NCBI GenBank assembly: GCA_041663425.1
Contig: JBAYMS010000005.1
Span: 1 to 64,000, forward strand
DNA: 64,000 nucleotides
Direction: 5' to 3'
Source: FEN-1322 sp041663425
GTDB lineage: Bacteria; Omnitrophota; Gorgyraeia; 2-01-FULL-45-10
Shown here piece by piece: positions 52,842 through 61,216 of the stretch. A program made the translations under genes and the position numbers. Within the stretch, counting starts at the first letter, position 1. Each line of letters starts with the position of its first letter. Below the pieces are notes generated by a model. The model ran no database searches. It worked only from the letters and a program-made list of their open reading frames with translations, and had not been told where the DNA came from.

Positions 52842-53672
52842 TTACTCTGTCTTTCTCGTAACTATAGGGGTTATGCGGCGGCGGTCAATTCCGTCACTTG
52901 AAGTGGCTTCAACTGGGATCTCTTGTTTTCCGTCCGGTAACGCAAACCTTAGGGTGAAAGTTCCGTCTTCTCTTAATTTTATATCTTTGCCCTGTACGGT
53001 AAGTTTAGCATCCGGCTCAGTGGCTCCATAAACTATAAGCTCACAATTTACAACAAGCCAGAATTTCCGTTCAGCAGGCCGTCTGTAAAATGAGGCACTG
53101 CTGGATATCCCGCCTGAGGTAACCTGCTCCTCAAGGCGTTTTTTAAACATCTCCCTGACTTCCAAAGATCCTTTTCCTACACCCATACCTCCGGAGAGAG
53201 CAAACATTTTACGAAATGATTCTTCCGGGGCCATCCATTCTGTATCGAGTTGATCTGACATGCCAAATCGTGGTGTGCGGACAATGTTGGAGCGGGATAG
53301 AAGATAAAATTTACCTTTATTCGAAACTATGCCTATATCAACAACCCAGGAGCTGTCCGGCATATTGACGTTTATATACCAGGTGCTGGCCAATCCCTTA
53401 AGCTCTATATCAAAAAAAGAACGGGCATTTCTCCCGTTAAAATTAATATCTGTAACATCATAAACTCGCAGTATCGACTTATCGGGCATTTCGCCGGCAT
53501 CTTTTATCTTCCGGACGATTTCCTCCTCTTTATCTTTCCTTACTTCCCAATAAGTGAAAAGCCACCACGGATCCCTGACAAGCAGAACGATCTTATGATC
53601 ACCATACCCCTGAGGAAATTTAAACGATTTCCTCGCCCGGGTATTTAAAGGCTTGGACGAACCCTGCGCCAT
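52842..53672 (-). CDS. DUF4912 protein
   Basis: 276 aa without signal peptide. The DUF4912 signature is a carbohydrate-binding-like beta domain beginning KIVLLVRDPWWLFTYWEV and ending in SWVVDIGI (about 25-105). The C-terminal part (from about 180) adds a second beta domain (ELIVYGATEPDAKLTVQGKDI by its core) resembling Ig-like modules. In several phyla DUF4912 genes sit beside GH57 branching enzymes, which suggests a glycogen-binding helper; the function is not known. Confidence 0.88.
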   Translation of the reverse strand: MAQGSSKPLNTRARKSFKFPQGYGDHKIVLLVRDPWWLFTYWEVRKDKEEEIVRKIKDAGEMPDKSILRVYDVTDINFNGRNARSFFDIELKGLASTWYINVNMPDSSWVVDIGIVSNKGKFYLLSRSNIVRTPRFGMSDQLDTEWMAPEESFRKMFALSGGMGVGKGSLEVREMFKKRLEEQVTSGGISSSASFYRRPAERKFWLVVNCELIVYGATEPDAKLTVQGKDIKLREDGTFTLRFALPDGKQEIPVEATSSDGIDRRRITPIVTRKTE

Positions 53673-53690
53673 ATGAATAGCCCTCCGATA

Positions 53691-54149
53691 TTACTGCTTA
53701 GGCATTTCCTGCGGCTTCTCTTCAACTGTAACCGGCATTTCAGCGGCCGGAGCTTCTTCTTCCTTCTCCACTATGATAGATTTTGCAGCATTCTTACCAT
53801 TTGCTACTGAATATATAACATCGGCCCAGTTACCCTGCTTAATATCAGCAACCGTAGCTGCATTTTCCATCTTCGTGTTGGTGTCCATTGCAATATCTAT
53901 CGTCTTTTCTTCATCGCTGTCATAATCGTAATACTGTATAGTCATAGAATTAGCCGCAGCGTCAACAGCCTTTATCTCACCATAGATAGAAATTTCCTGA
54001 GGCTGGACAGCTTTCTCGGCTGGCGCCGTAACTACAGCTTCGGTAACAGTCTGAGATGCATTCTGATCAGTGGCAGCCTGATTATCCTGGCAATATCCAA
54101 TGCTGGCAAATAACCCAAGTATCAATATCGCTAAAATATAATGTTTCAT
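53691..54149 (-). CDS. Secreted protein with DUF5666-like OB domain
   Basis: 152 aa from the ATG at 54149, which has GGAGG 5 nt upstream; an upstream frame to 54161 is inside the leader. Signal peptide ending IGYC-Q (the Cys could be a lipobox). A Gln/Ala-rich linker, then a small beta domain (ISIYGEIKAVDAAANSMTIQYYDYD by its core GEIKAVDAAANSMTIQ) like OB-type secreted proteins, and a Glu/Pro-rich tail. Function unknown. Confidence 0.7.
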   Translation of the reverse strand: MKHYILAILILGLFASIGYCQDNQAATDQNASQTVTEAVVTAPAEKAVQPQEISIYGEIKAVDAAANSMTIQYYDYDSDEEKTIDIAMDTNTKMENAATVADIKQGNWADVIYSVANGKNAAKSIIVEKEEEAPAAEMPVTVEEKPQEMPKQ

Positions 54150-54159
54150 ATGCACCTCC

Positions 54160-54264
54160 AAGTTTATTCAGCCACGCTGCCGACTAAGTACCGATATCTC
54201 TGATATCGGCCAAGTTTATTCAGCCACGCTGTTAACTAAGTGCCGACGTCTCCGACATCGGTCC
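54160..54264. repeat. Two tandem 52-53 nt repeats with hairpins
   Basis: Units 54160-54211 and 54212-54264 share AAGTTTATTCAGCCACGCTG and CTAAGT, then a hairpin: CCGATATC-TCT-GATATCGG (54191-54209) in the first and CCGACGTC-TCC-GACATCGG (54243-54261, one mismatch) in the second. The second hairpin sits about 12 nt after the coiled-coil lipoprotein stop. Base changes are partly paired (compensating), which suggests structure is kept. There is no open frame in this gap. Confidence 0.8.
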
Positions 54265-54273
54265 GGTTTGCTA

Positions 54274-54633
54274 TTATTGAGCAACAGGCTTAGCCTGCTT
54301 ATCCTGCAATTCTTTATTATCCGACAATAATTTATCGTAAGCTGCCTTTAAAGCTATCTTCTCGTCGAGGATCTTATCATATTCACCCTTAAGCGCGGCT
54401 TTCTCGTTAGTCAAAGTTTCAACCTGAGTTGCAAGCGCCATCTTCTCATCAAGCAAATTGTCGTATTCTTTTTTAAGAGCTTCTTTGCCAGTAGTAAGCA
54501 CTGTTACTTTTTCTTCTATAGCTATTTTTTCGTTAAGAAGCGCTTCGTATTTATCTTTAGGTACACCACAGCCCGACAAGGCGGCTAAAGATACAGCCAT
54601 AACCAGCAGTATTGAAACCTTCGTATACTTCAT
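54274..54633 (-). CDS. Lpp-like coiled-coil lipoprotein
   Basis: 119 aa from the ATG at 54633 (GGAGG 9 nt upstream); the longer frame to 54690 overlaps the neighbouring gene. Lipobox LSGC at about Cys22. The mature part is a near-pure coiled coil built from about three 28-residue repeats (YDNLLDEKMALATQVETLTN-type units, ending KLLSDNKEL). It probably forms a trimer or dimer linking outer membrane and peptidoglycan, in line with the PG-binding lipoprotein just upstream. Confidence 0.82.
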   Translation of the reverse strand: MKYTKVSILLVMAVSLAALSGCGVPKDKYEALLNEKIAIEEKVTVLTTGKEALKKEYDNLLDEKMALATQVETLTNEKAALKGEYDKILDEKIALKAAYDKLLSDNKELQDKQAKPVAQ

Positions 54634-54653
54634 TAAAATATTCCTCCGATTTT

Positions 54654-55106
54654 TTATTGCTGAACTAAATACTTTTCCAGTTCGGCCCATGTCTTAGGCC
54701 CAACCTTACCGTCAACTTTAAGGCCTACTGATTTCTGGAATTCCTCAACAGCTTTCTGTGTCTTCGGCCCTAATTTACCGTCGATAGAACCAGTGTAAAA
54801 ACCTGCATTTTTAAGTGCTTTCTGGATATCTTTAACTTTGTTGTATTTCTCCTGAACAGCTGATTGCACCACTACAGACTTTTCGGCTACCTGTGGAGCA
54901 GCGGAGGGAGGTATGGTCTCTGTTGCCACTATCTGCGCCGGTTCCGGCGTTGCAAGGGTTTCTGTTGCCGGAGATATAGCTTCAGCAGGCATAGTTGCGC
55001 TCGTTTCTGGAGTTTCCGTCTTCTCAACCTTTGCCTTGCAACCAAAAAATGCAAGCGGCAGAACAATCACCGCGACTAAAACTATTATAAAAAATCTTTT
55101 ATTCAT
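54654..55106 (-). CDS. Lipoprotein with peptidoglycan-binding domain (PG_binding_1)
   Basis: 150 aa. Signal and lipobox (PLAFFGC), a Thr/Pro/Ala-rich linker (about 28-85), then PG_binding_1 (KVKDIQKALKNAGFYTGSIDGKLGPKTQKAVEEFQKSVGLK is identified by its core GSIDGKLGPKTQKAVEEFQK). It should anchor the outer membrane to the wall. It has a perfect promoter and is followed after 20 nt by the Lpp-like gene. Confidence 0.87.
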   Translation of the reverse strand: MNKRFFIIVLVAVIVLPLAFFGCKAKVEKTETPETSATMPAEAISPATETLATPEPAQIVATETIPPSAAPQVAEKSVVVQSAVQEKYNKVKDIQKALKNAGFYTGSIDGKLGPKTQKAVEEFQKSVGLKVDGKVGPKTWAELEKYLVQQ

Positions 55107-55164
55107 CTACTCCCCCTTTCTAATTTTTGGAAGATGAATTATTATTGCATATAATCATTCTAAA

Positions 55165-55192
55165 ATTATACCGCCACTCGCCACTTTGTCAA
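55165..55192 (-). promoter_or_regulatory. Consensus sigma-70 promoter of the PG-binding lipoprotein gene
   Basis: On the minus strand TTGACA (55192-55187), 16-nt spacer, TATAAT (55170-55165). Both boxes are perfect. The gene begins about 59 nt downstream of the -10, leaving a short 5' leader. Confidence 0.75.
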
Positions 55193-55212
55193 GTTAATTC
55201 AATAAGTCTATC

Positions 55213-55245
55213 TACCAGGTGCCTCGATCTCTGATCGAGGCCAAG
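55213..55245. repeat. Third copy of the TCT-loop hairpin element
   Basis: GCCTCGATC-TCT-GATCGAGGC (55221-55241), a perfect 9-bp stem, flanked by GGT and CCAAG like the copies at 54191-54209 and 54243-54261. It lies 4 nt after the aminotransferase stop codon. No T-run follows. Confidence 0.65.
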
Positions 55246-56406
55246 CTATATCTGACTTTCTGATTTAAGAAAACGCTCTGTCCGTAGCATAGCTTCTTTT
55301 AATTTATCAAAACCTGTCGCGTAGGATATTCTCACATATCCTTCGCCTGACGGGCCAAAGGCCGTGCCGGGCACAACCGCCACTTTTTCCTGCTTTAAAA
55401 GGCGGCTGGAAAATTCCAGCGAAGAAAGTCCGGTTTCCTTTATAGAAGGGAACGCATAAAAAGCCCCCTCGGGCTTATGACAGGGAAGCCCCATTTCATT
55501 AAGCCGCGTTATAACAAATTCCCGCCTTCTTCTGTATTCACGCTTCATCTCAGCAACAGACCTCTCACTATTCTTAAGCGCTTCTATGGCCGCCATCTGA
55601 GAAGATATGGGAACACACATCATTGTATACTGATGTATTTTTGTCATAGCGGCGATTATGTCTTTCGGACCGCAGGCATATCCTATCCTCCAGCCTGTCA
55701 TAGCAAAAGCTTTGGAGAAACCGTTTAAATATATAGTCCGCGCTTTCATGCCGGGCAGCGTCGGAAAAGGCGTATGCTCAAAATCATATGTCAGGTCGCA
55801 ATATATTTCATCGGCGACCATAATAAGATCCTTCTTAGCGACAACGCCCGCTATGGCCCTCAATTCTTTTTTGGAATAAGAATTACCTGTTGGATTATTC
55901 GGATAACTTAGAACTATGGCTTTTGTCTTTTTATCATATGCTTTGACTATGTCACGGGGAGTAATCTTAAACCCATTCAGAGGAGATGTTTTTATAGGAA
56001 CAGGTCTACCGCCGCAGATTGTAGTAACCGGCCCATACGAAACATAGGCAGGCTCCTGTATCAGTATTTTATCTCCACGATCGGTTATCGCTCTTATAGC
56101 AAGATCAAACCCTTCGCTCACTCCGACCGTTACTAAAATCTCTTCTTCCGGATCATAATCAAGGTTGTATCGATTTTCAAGGTATCTGGAAATTTCCCGC
56201 CTCAATTCCACCATACCTTTATTAGAAGTATACGAAGTATAGCCTTCTTCAAGAGAAAATATCGCCTTCTCCCTTATGTTCCACGGTGTGACAAAATCGG
56301 GCTCTCCGACACCAAGGGATATCACATCCTTCATGCCCAGGACAAGGTCAAAAAATACACGTATCCCGGACGGGGGAATCTGCTGAACCAATTTAGATAT
56401 CTTCAT
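55246..56406 (-). CDS. Class I/II pyridoxal-phosphate aminotransferase
   Basis: 386 aa, aspartate-aminotransferase-like fold (subclass of AspB/PatA-type enzymes). Landmarks: GVGEPDFVTPWNIREKA, LSYPNNPTGNSYSKKEL, VADEIYCDL (PLP Asp), and NGFSKAFAMTGWRIGYA with the Schiff-base Lys; C-terminal Arg in YVRISYATG. It probably transaminates aspartate or an aromatic amino acid. It starts 22 nt after an Lrp-family regulator. Confidence 0.93.
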   Translation of the reverse strand: MKISKLVQQIPPSGIRVFFDLVLGMKDVISLGVGEPDFVTPWNIREKAIFSLEEGYTSYTSNKGMVELRREISRYLENRYNLDYDPEEEILVTVGVSEGFDLAIRAITDRGDKILIQEPAYVSYGPVTTICGGRPVPIKTSPLNGFKITPRDIVKAYDKKTKAIVLSYPNNPTGNSYSKKELRAIAGVVAKKDLIMVADEIYCDLTYDFEHTPFPTLPGMKARTIYLNGFSKAFAMTGWRIGYACGPKDIIAAMTKIHQYTMMCVPISSQMAAIEALKNSERSVAEMKREYRRRREFVITRLNEMGLPCHKPEGAFYAFPSIKETGLSSLEFSSRLLKQEKVAVVPGTAFGPSGEGYVRISYATGFDKLKEAMLRTERFLKSESQI

Positions 56407-56428
56407 GTCCTATTACAAACCATCCTTT

Positions 56429-56914
56429 TTATAACGTTATCGCCGGCCGCTTGCTTCTCTCCGGCTGTTTTAATATATCCCCGTCTTCTTTATATTTTTT
56501 TAGTATGAAATGAGTGACCGTCCCGCGCACATTCTCCATAGGCGATAATTTTTCCGCAACGAAATTTGAAACAGTGTGAATACTCTTGCCTTCCACGACG
56601 ACGAGAAGATCGTATGTACCTGACATCAGGTAACAGCTGGTCACTTCAGGGAACTGATATATTCTCTCAGCTACATGCTCAAATCCAAGATTCTTCTGAG
56701 GAGTTATCCTGACCTCTATAAGCGCACGGACACCCGATTCATCCTCCCTGGTGATCTCTTTATTTATGATCGCTTTGTATTTAAGTATCACGCCGTCTTT
56801 TTCGAGTTTTTTTATTTCTTTTTTTACGGCTGCGGGAGAGATGCCGAGCATCTTCGCTATTTCTTCAGGCGTAGTCCTTGCATCCTTTTCCAATATCTCT
56901 AATATTTCGTTCAT
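56429..56914 (-). CDS. Lrp/AsnC-family transcriptional regulator
   Basis: 161 aa. N-terminal HTH (TTPEEIAKMLGISPAAVKKEIKKLEKDG by its core EEIAKMLGISPAAVKK) and a C-terminal RAM/ACT-like effector domain (GTYDLLVVVEGKS). Lrp proteins sense amino acids; the adjacent aminotransferase is the probable target. A transcription terminator hairpin lies just upstream (56936-56971), from the preceding gene. Confidence 0.93.
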   Translation of the reverse strand: MNEILEILEKDARTTPEEIAKMLGISPAAVKKEIKKLEKDGVILKYKAIINKEITREDESGVRALIEVRITPQKNLGFEHVAERIYQFPEVTSCYLMSGTYDLLVVVEGKSIHTVSNFVAEKLSPMENVRGTVTHFILKKYKEDGDILKQPERSKRPAITL

Positions 56915-56935
56915 TTTAATAGTCTCCTAAATTAA

Positions 56936-56971
56936 AAGGGGCTGCTCTCTGTAACTCGAGAGCCGCCCCTT
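56936..56971 (-). terminator. Intrinsic terminator after the PG-binding lipoprotein gene
   Basis: 14-bp GC-rich stem AAGGGGCTGCTCTC / GAGAGCCGCCCCTT (one mismatch) around an 8-nt loop. Read on the minus strand, the stem ends in CCCCTTTTAATTT, a fair U-run. It is 22 nt after the lipoprotein stop. Confidence 0.8.
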
Positions 56972-56993
56972 ATTAAAATTTTCTATATCTTTG

Positions 56994-57509
56994 TTACTTT
57001 GTGGCAGCTCCCTCGTCAGACAACCCTGCGGCGCTTTGTGCCGACGCAGACTCATACCTGCTAAGAGCTTCCCATGTCTTCGGCCCTACAACACCGTCAG
57101 CTTTAAGGCCGTTCGCTTTCTGAAATTCTTTTATAGCTTTCTTTGTATTCCTGCCCTTAACTCCGTCAATGTTTCCTTTATAAAAACCCGCGTTCTTAAG
57201 GCACGCCTGTATTTGTTTGGTATGCTCGCGGCCTTTAACAGATCCAGACCTGGTAGTTATATTGGTAACAACTGTTTTCTCTTTGGCAGACTTGATATCT
57301 TCTATCGTTTGGCCCTGCTCATTCACCATACGCTCTGACTCTGCCTGCTTGGATTCCATAGATTCAACTCTTGATTCTAATGTATCCACTTTAGATTTAA
57401 TGCCGGACACTTCTTCTTTGAACTTCTTAGGCACAGTGCTGCAACCGGATGCTAAAAACGCCGCAGACACCATCACCACTACTAATAAAACTAAATTTTT
57501 TCTTACCAT
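56994..57509 (-). CDS. Lipoprotein with coiled coil and peptidoglycan-binding domain
   Basis: 171 aa. Lipobox LASGC (Cys23), a coiled coil (about 35-70, SKVDTLESRVESMESKQAES heptads), then PG_binding_1 (about 100-155; GNIDGVKGRNTKKAIKEFQK). The same plan as the lipoprotein at 54654-55106, so both probably tether outer membrane to wall. It has its own promoter and terminator. Confidence 0.88.
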   Translation of the reverse strand: MVRKNLVLLVVVMVSAAFLASGCSTVPKKFKEEVSGIKSKVDTLESRVESMESKQAESERMVNEQGQTIEDIKSAKEKTVVTNITTRSGSVKGREHTKQIQACLKNAGFYKGNIDGVKGRNTKKAIKEFQKANGLKADGVVGPKTWEALSRYESASAQSAAGLSDEGAATK

Positions 57510-57539
57510 CTAAGTTCCTCCCGTTCAGACCTTTAAAAA

Positions 57540-57568
57540 ATTATATGCCACAATCACCCGAAAAGCAA
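57540..57568 (-). promoter_or_regulatory. Promoter of the PG-binding lipoprotein gene
   Basis: On the minus strand TTGCTT (57568-57563), 17-nt spacer, TATAAT (57545-57540). A GGGAGG ribosome site follows before the ATG at 57509. Confidence 0.6.
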
Positions 57569-57571
57569 ATA

Positions 57572-58366
57572 CTATTTTCTATTCTTAGCACCATTTAAAA
57601 TTTCCGCGGACTCTTTTACGCTTGCACCTTCATGGACTATTTTACGCACAGCCTTTATCATGCTAACAGCATTATCTGACTGCCATATGTTCCTACCCAT
57701 ATCAACGCCACACGCACCTTCATTAACAGCCTTATAAGCAAGCTTCAGGACATCTAACTCTGTCTTGAGCTTAGGCCCTCCCGCTATTACAAGTGGAACG
57801 GGACAAGATTTCACAACCTTCTCAAAATCTTCGCAATAGTATGTCTTCACGACCTGGGCGCCCAGCTCTGCGGCTATCCTGCAGCATAAGCCAAGATACC
57901 TGGCATCTCTCTTCTCAAGTTCTTTACCTACGGCGGTAACGGCCAGAACCGGCATGCCATATCTCTGTCCTTCATTAACCAGCTCACTCAAAGATGTCAG
58001 CGTTTTATTTTCATGCTCAGTGCCGATATATATCGAAAATGCTACGGCGGAAGCGTTAAGCCTGAGAGCATCCTCCATAGAAGTTTGTATGCTTTCATTT
58101 GAAAGCGCCGGGCCGGCAATGCTATTTCCTCCGGAGACTCTAAGAATAACCGGAATATCCAGAGATGTATCAACGCAATTTCGCAGGACACCTCGTGTCA
58201 ACATGAGAGCATCGGTGAAAGGAATGAGCGGTTTTATCGTTTCGCCCGGTTCTTCAAGCCTCGATATGGGCCCTAAAAAATAGCCATGATCGACAGCAAG
58301 CCACACAGCTTTACCGGTATCCGTTTTTATTAAACGCGACATCCTGTTCTTCATTCCCCAGTCCAT
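57572..58366 (-). CDS. Class I aldolase of the DeoC/LsrF/archaeal FBA type
   Basis: 264 aa TIM barrel. Family points: AVDHGYFLGP near the N-terminus, AFSIYIGTEHE, the Schiff-base Lys in AQVVKTYYCEDF, and the phosphate site VIAGGPK with GVDMGRNIWQ. Such enzymes include LsrF (autoinducer-2 processing), class I fructose-bisphosphate aldolase and the DKFP-type aldolase in aromatic synthesis. Next to PEPCK a gluconeogenic aldolase is attractive, but the exact substrate is open. Confidence 0.88.
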   Translation of the reverse strand: MDWGMKNRMSRLIKTDTGKAVWLAVDHGYFLGPISRLEEPGETIKPLIPFTDALMLTRGVLRNCVDTSLDIPVILRVSGGNSIAGPALSNESIQTSMEDALRLNASAVAFSIYIGTEHENKTLTSLSELVNEGQRYGMPVLAVTAVGKELEKRDARYLGLCCRIAAELGAQVVKTYYCEDFEKVVKSCPVPLVIAGGPKLKTELDVLKLAYKAVNEGACGVDMGRNIWQSDNAVSMIKAVRKIVHEGASVKESAEILNGAKNRK

Positions 58367-58377
58367 ATCGCTCTCCT

Positions 58378-60147
58378 TTAGCCCAACTTCTTTTTCATTA
58401 TATTCAATTCATCCCACATTTCTTTAGGCATGCGCGGACCGAATTTTTTAAAGAACTCCTCTATGCCTTCAGCTTCATGCTTCCAGCCTTTTACATCTAT
58501 ATCAAATAATTTATCCAGATTTTCCTTCGGGATATTAAGCCCGGTGAGATCCAGATCTTTAATATGAGGCACAAAACCTAGAGGCGTATCTTTAGCTTCT
58601 ACCTTATTATTGATCCTGTCGATCATCCACTTCAATACTCTCATATTATCACCAAATCCCGGCCAGATATATTTACCCTTATCGTCTGTGCGGAACCAGT
58701 TGATCGAGAATACCTTCGGAGGATTGGAAAGCTTCTTACCTATATTAAGCCAATGCCTGAAATAATCGCCCATATTGTAGCCGCAGAATGGAAGCATCGC
58801 CATAGGATCACGCCTGACGACACCCTCCTTATGAGTGGCAGCGGCAGTAGTTTCAGACCCCATACTTGAACCTAAGAAAATATTATGCTGCCAGTTAAAA
58901 CCTTCGACGACAAGCGGCTTCACCTGGGTCCTCTTTCCGCCGAATATTATGGCAGAAATAGGCACGCCTTTGGGATTATCAAACTCCGGCGATAAGGTTG
59001 GGCACTGATAGATTGAGGCAGTGAATCTGGAATTCGGCTGAGCAGCTTTTGTGCCCATCGACTTATCCCATTTTTTCCCCTGCCAATCGACCATATTTTT
59101 CGGTATATCGCCATCGAGCCCTTCCCACCAAGGTTCGTTCTTATCTGTATCGAGCGCAGTATTTGTAAACAATGTAGGATAAAACGTGCCTTTTTTTAGG
59201 GTCTTCAGCATATTTGGATTTGTTTTCATGGATGTGCCCGGCGCAACACCAAAAAATCCGGATTCAGGATTTATAGCCCATAGCCTGCCATCGGATCCGA
59301 CGTTAAGCCACGCTATATCATCACCAAGGGTCCATATTTTATATCCGGGCAAAGCAGGCTGAAGCATAGCAAGATTCGTTTTACCGCACGCACTAGGAAG
59401 CGCTGCTGCAACATATGTAACATTGCCCTTCGGATCCTGAATGCCCATTATGACCATGTGTTCGGCCAGCCAGCCTTCTTTCAGGCCAAGCCATGATGCT
59501 ATGCGCAGGGCAAAGCATTTCTTGCCGAGCAAAGCATTGCCGCCATAACCGGAGCCTATACTCCAGACAAAATGCTCATCCGGAAAATGCATAACAAATC
59601 TCTTATCAGGATTAAAATCTCCTACAGAATGAAAACCCTTTACGAAATTTTCATTATTACCGATCTTTGTAACGGCATCCTTGCTCATTCTGGTCATGAT
59701 CCTCATGCTCACCGCAACATATGTAGTATCAGTAAGCTGGATACATGCCTTGGAGTATGGAGACTGAGGATGGCCCATAGTGTAGGGCAGTACATACATC
59801 GTCCGGCCCTTCATGCATCCGTCGGAGAGCTTGCGCATCTTCTCTTTTGCTTCGTCAGGATCCATCCAGTTATTATTAGGGCCTGCGGACTCTTTGTCGG
59901 AATGACATACGAATGTCAGGTGTTCTGTGCGCGCTACATCCGTAGGATGACTTCTGTGTAAATAGCAGTCTTTGTATGTTTTCTGGTTAAGTTCATGGAA
60001 AATCGGATTACCATCAAGCTTCTCTTCTTTTATTCCGATCTCAATAAGCTTATGCGCTTCCTCTTCGGAGCCGTCGCACCAGTATATTTTGTCCGGCTTT
60101 GCAAGTTTCGCCTGTTCATCAACCCATTTCTCAAGTGGTGTAGCCAT
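58378..60147 (-). CDS. pckG: Phosphoenolpyruvate carboxykinase (GTP)
   Basis: 589 aa from the ATG at 60147, with GAGGAG close upstream; the frame extends to 60171. Converts oxaloacetate and GTP to PEP. Landmarks: FALRIASWLGLKEGWLAEHM by its core, P-loop-like ALPSACGKTNLAML with the essential Cys, GDDIAWLN metal site, and FGGKRTQVKPLV; NWFRTDDKGKYIWPGFG near the C-terminus binds guanine. Transcribed before the aldolase with an 11-nt gap. Confidence 0.97.
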   Translation of the reverse strand: MATPLEKWVDEQAKLAKPDKIYWCDGSEEEAHKLIEIGIKEEKLDGNPIFHELNQKTYKDCYLHRSHPTDVARTEHLTFVCHSDKESAGPNNNWMDPDEAKEKMRKLSDGCMKGRTMYVLPYTMGHPQSPYSKACIQLTDTTYVAVSMRIMTRMSKDAVTKIGNNENFVKGFHSVGDFNPDKRFVMHFPDEHFVWSIGSGYGGNALLGKKCFALRIASWLGLKEGWLAEHMVIMGIQDPKGNVTYVAAALPSACGKTNLAMLQPALPGYKIWTLGDDIAWLNVGSDGRLWAINPESGFFGVAPGTSMKTNPNMLKTLKKGTFYPTLFTNTALDTDKNEPWWEGLDGDIPKNMVDWQGKKWDKSMGTKAAQPNSRFTASIYQCPTLSPEFDNPKGVPISAIIFGGKRTQVKPLVVEGFNWQHNIFLGSSMGSETTAAATHKEGVVRRDPMAMLPFCGYNMGDYFRHWLNIGKKLSNPPKVFSINWFRTDDKGKYIWPGFGDNMRVLKWMIDRINNKVEAKDTPLGFVPHIKDLDLTGLNIPKENLDKLFDIDVKGWKHEAEGIEEFFKKFGPRMPKEMWDELNIMKKKLG

Positions 60148-60179
60148 TTTCTCCTCGTAATACACAGTCAAGTTGTAAA

Positions 60180-61208
60180 CTATTTCTGTGGTTGTATAAT
60201 AACTTTTATCGAATCTTTCGCTTCTGCCACTAATTTAAACCCCAGACCCGTGTCTTTTAGGCTAAATTGATGTGTTATCATATCACAAACATTTATTTTA
60301 TGCGAGGCAATTTTTTTGAGCGCCTCGGCATGATCCTTCGGGCTTCCGGCATATGAACTTATAATACTAACCTCATTTCGCCAGAATATATCATTTATCG
60401 GGACAGGGAATAATGCGTCCTTTTCTGCGGCCGCAAATATCAAAATAGTCCCTCCGCGTTCTACAGATCTCAGCGCCTGTTCAAAAGCTGATCTCGCACC
60501 GGCACATATGATCACATAGTCAGCAAGACAGCTGCCGTTAAGTGCCTTTAATTTTTCGGGTATATAATCTTTAGCATCGATAGCATGGTCAGCGCCGAAT
60601 TTTTTTGCAGCGAGAAGGCGCGATCCGGCAATATCCGTTGCAAATATATTTTTAGCACCTGATGATCTGGCTAGTTGAATATGCAGAAGTCCCGATATGC
60701 CGCTGCCTATTACAAGGACGGTTTTACCTTTTTTAAAACCGGCTAGACGCTGGCCGCGCAGAACACACGCCAGGGGCTCAATAAATGTCGCCTCGTTAAA
60801 AGAAACATTTTTAGGTATAAGATACGTGCCCTTTTCGACATTTATTTTAGGAATACGGACAAATTCACAGAATCCGCCGGGGTCAAAATTTGTTTTCCGC
60901 AAAGTATCACATACTGTCTCATGGCCGTCGAGACAGAAGCGGCACTCCCCGCACGGAACATGATGAGATACAGAAACCCTGTCGCCAATTTTGTATTTTT
61001 TAACACCCTTGCCTGTCTCAACTATAGTCCCGGCAATTTCATGCCCCAGAACAAGGGGGACTCTATGAATACGGTACCACTCGAGACAATCGGTCCCGCA
61101 TATACCGCTCGCTTCTATCCTTACAAGAAGCTCGCCTGCGCCTATCTCGGGCGTGGGCTTCTCCTCGATACGGATATCGTTATTGCTGTAATAAACCGCT
61201 ACTCGCAT
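60180..61208 (-). CDS. Zinc-dependent medium-chain dehydrogenase (sorbitol/threonine dehydrogenase-like)
   Basis: 342 aa MDR enzyme. Catalytic zinc: ASGICGTDCLEW (Cys37-type) and VLGHEIAG; structural zinc Cys cluster CGECRFCLDGHETVC; NAD site VIGSGISGLLHIQLA. It oxidises or reduces a secondary alcohol, probably a polyol or amino alcohol. A GXGXXG variant (GSGISG) is kept. It starts 8 nt after the flavodoxin gene. Confidence 0.9.
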   Translation of the reverse strand: MRVAVYYSNNDIRIEEKPTPEIGAGELLVRIEASGICGTDCLEWYRIHRVPLVLGHEIAGTIVETGKGVKKYKIGDRVSVSHHVPCGECRFCLDGHETVCDTLRKTNFDPGGFCEFVRIPKINVEKGTYLIPKNVSFNEATFIEPLACVLRGQRLAGFKKGKTVLVIGSGISGLLHIQLARSSGAKNIFATDIAGSRLLAAKKFGADHAIDAKDYIPEKLKALNGSCLADYVIICAGARSAFEQALRSVERGGTILIFAAAEKDALFPVPINDIFWRNEVSIISSYAGSPKDHAEALKKIASHKINVCDMITHQFSLKDTGLGFKLVAEAKDSIKVIIQPQK

Positions 61209-61216
61209 AAAATTTG

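Noticed and set aside
54160..54264. CRISPR array
   Set aside because: Two adjacent repeat units with no spacers and no cas genes; the units themselves contain hairpins.
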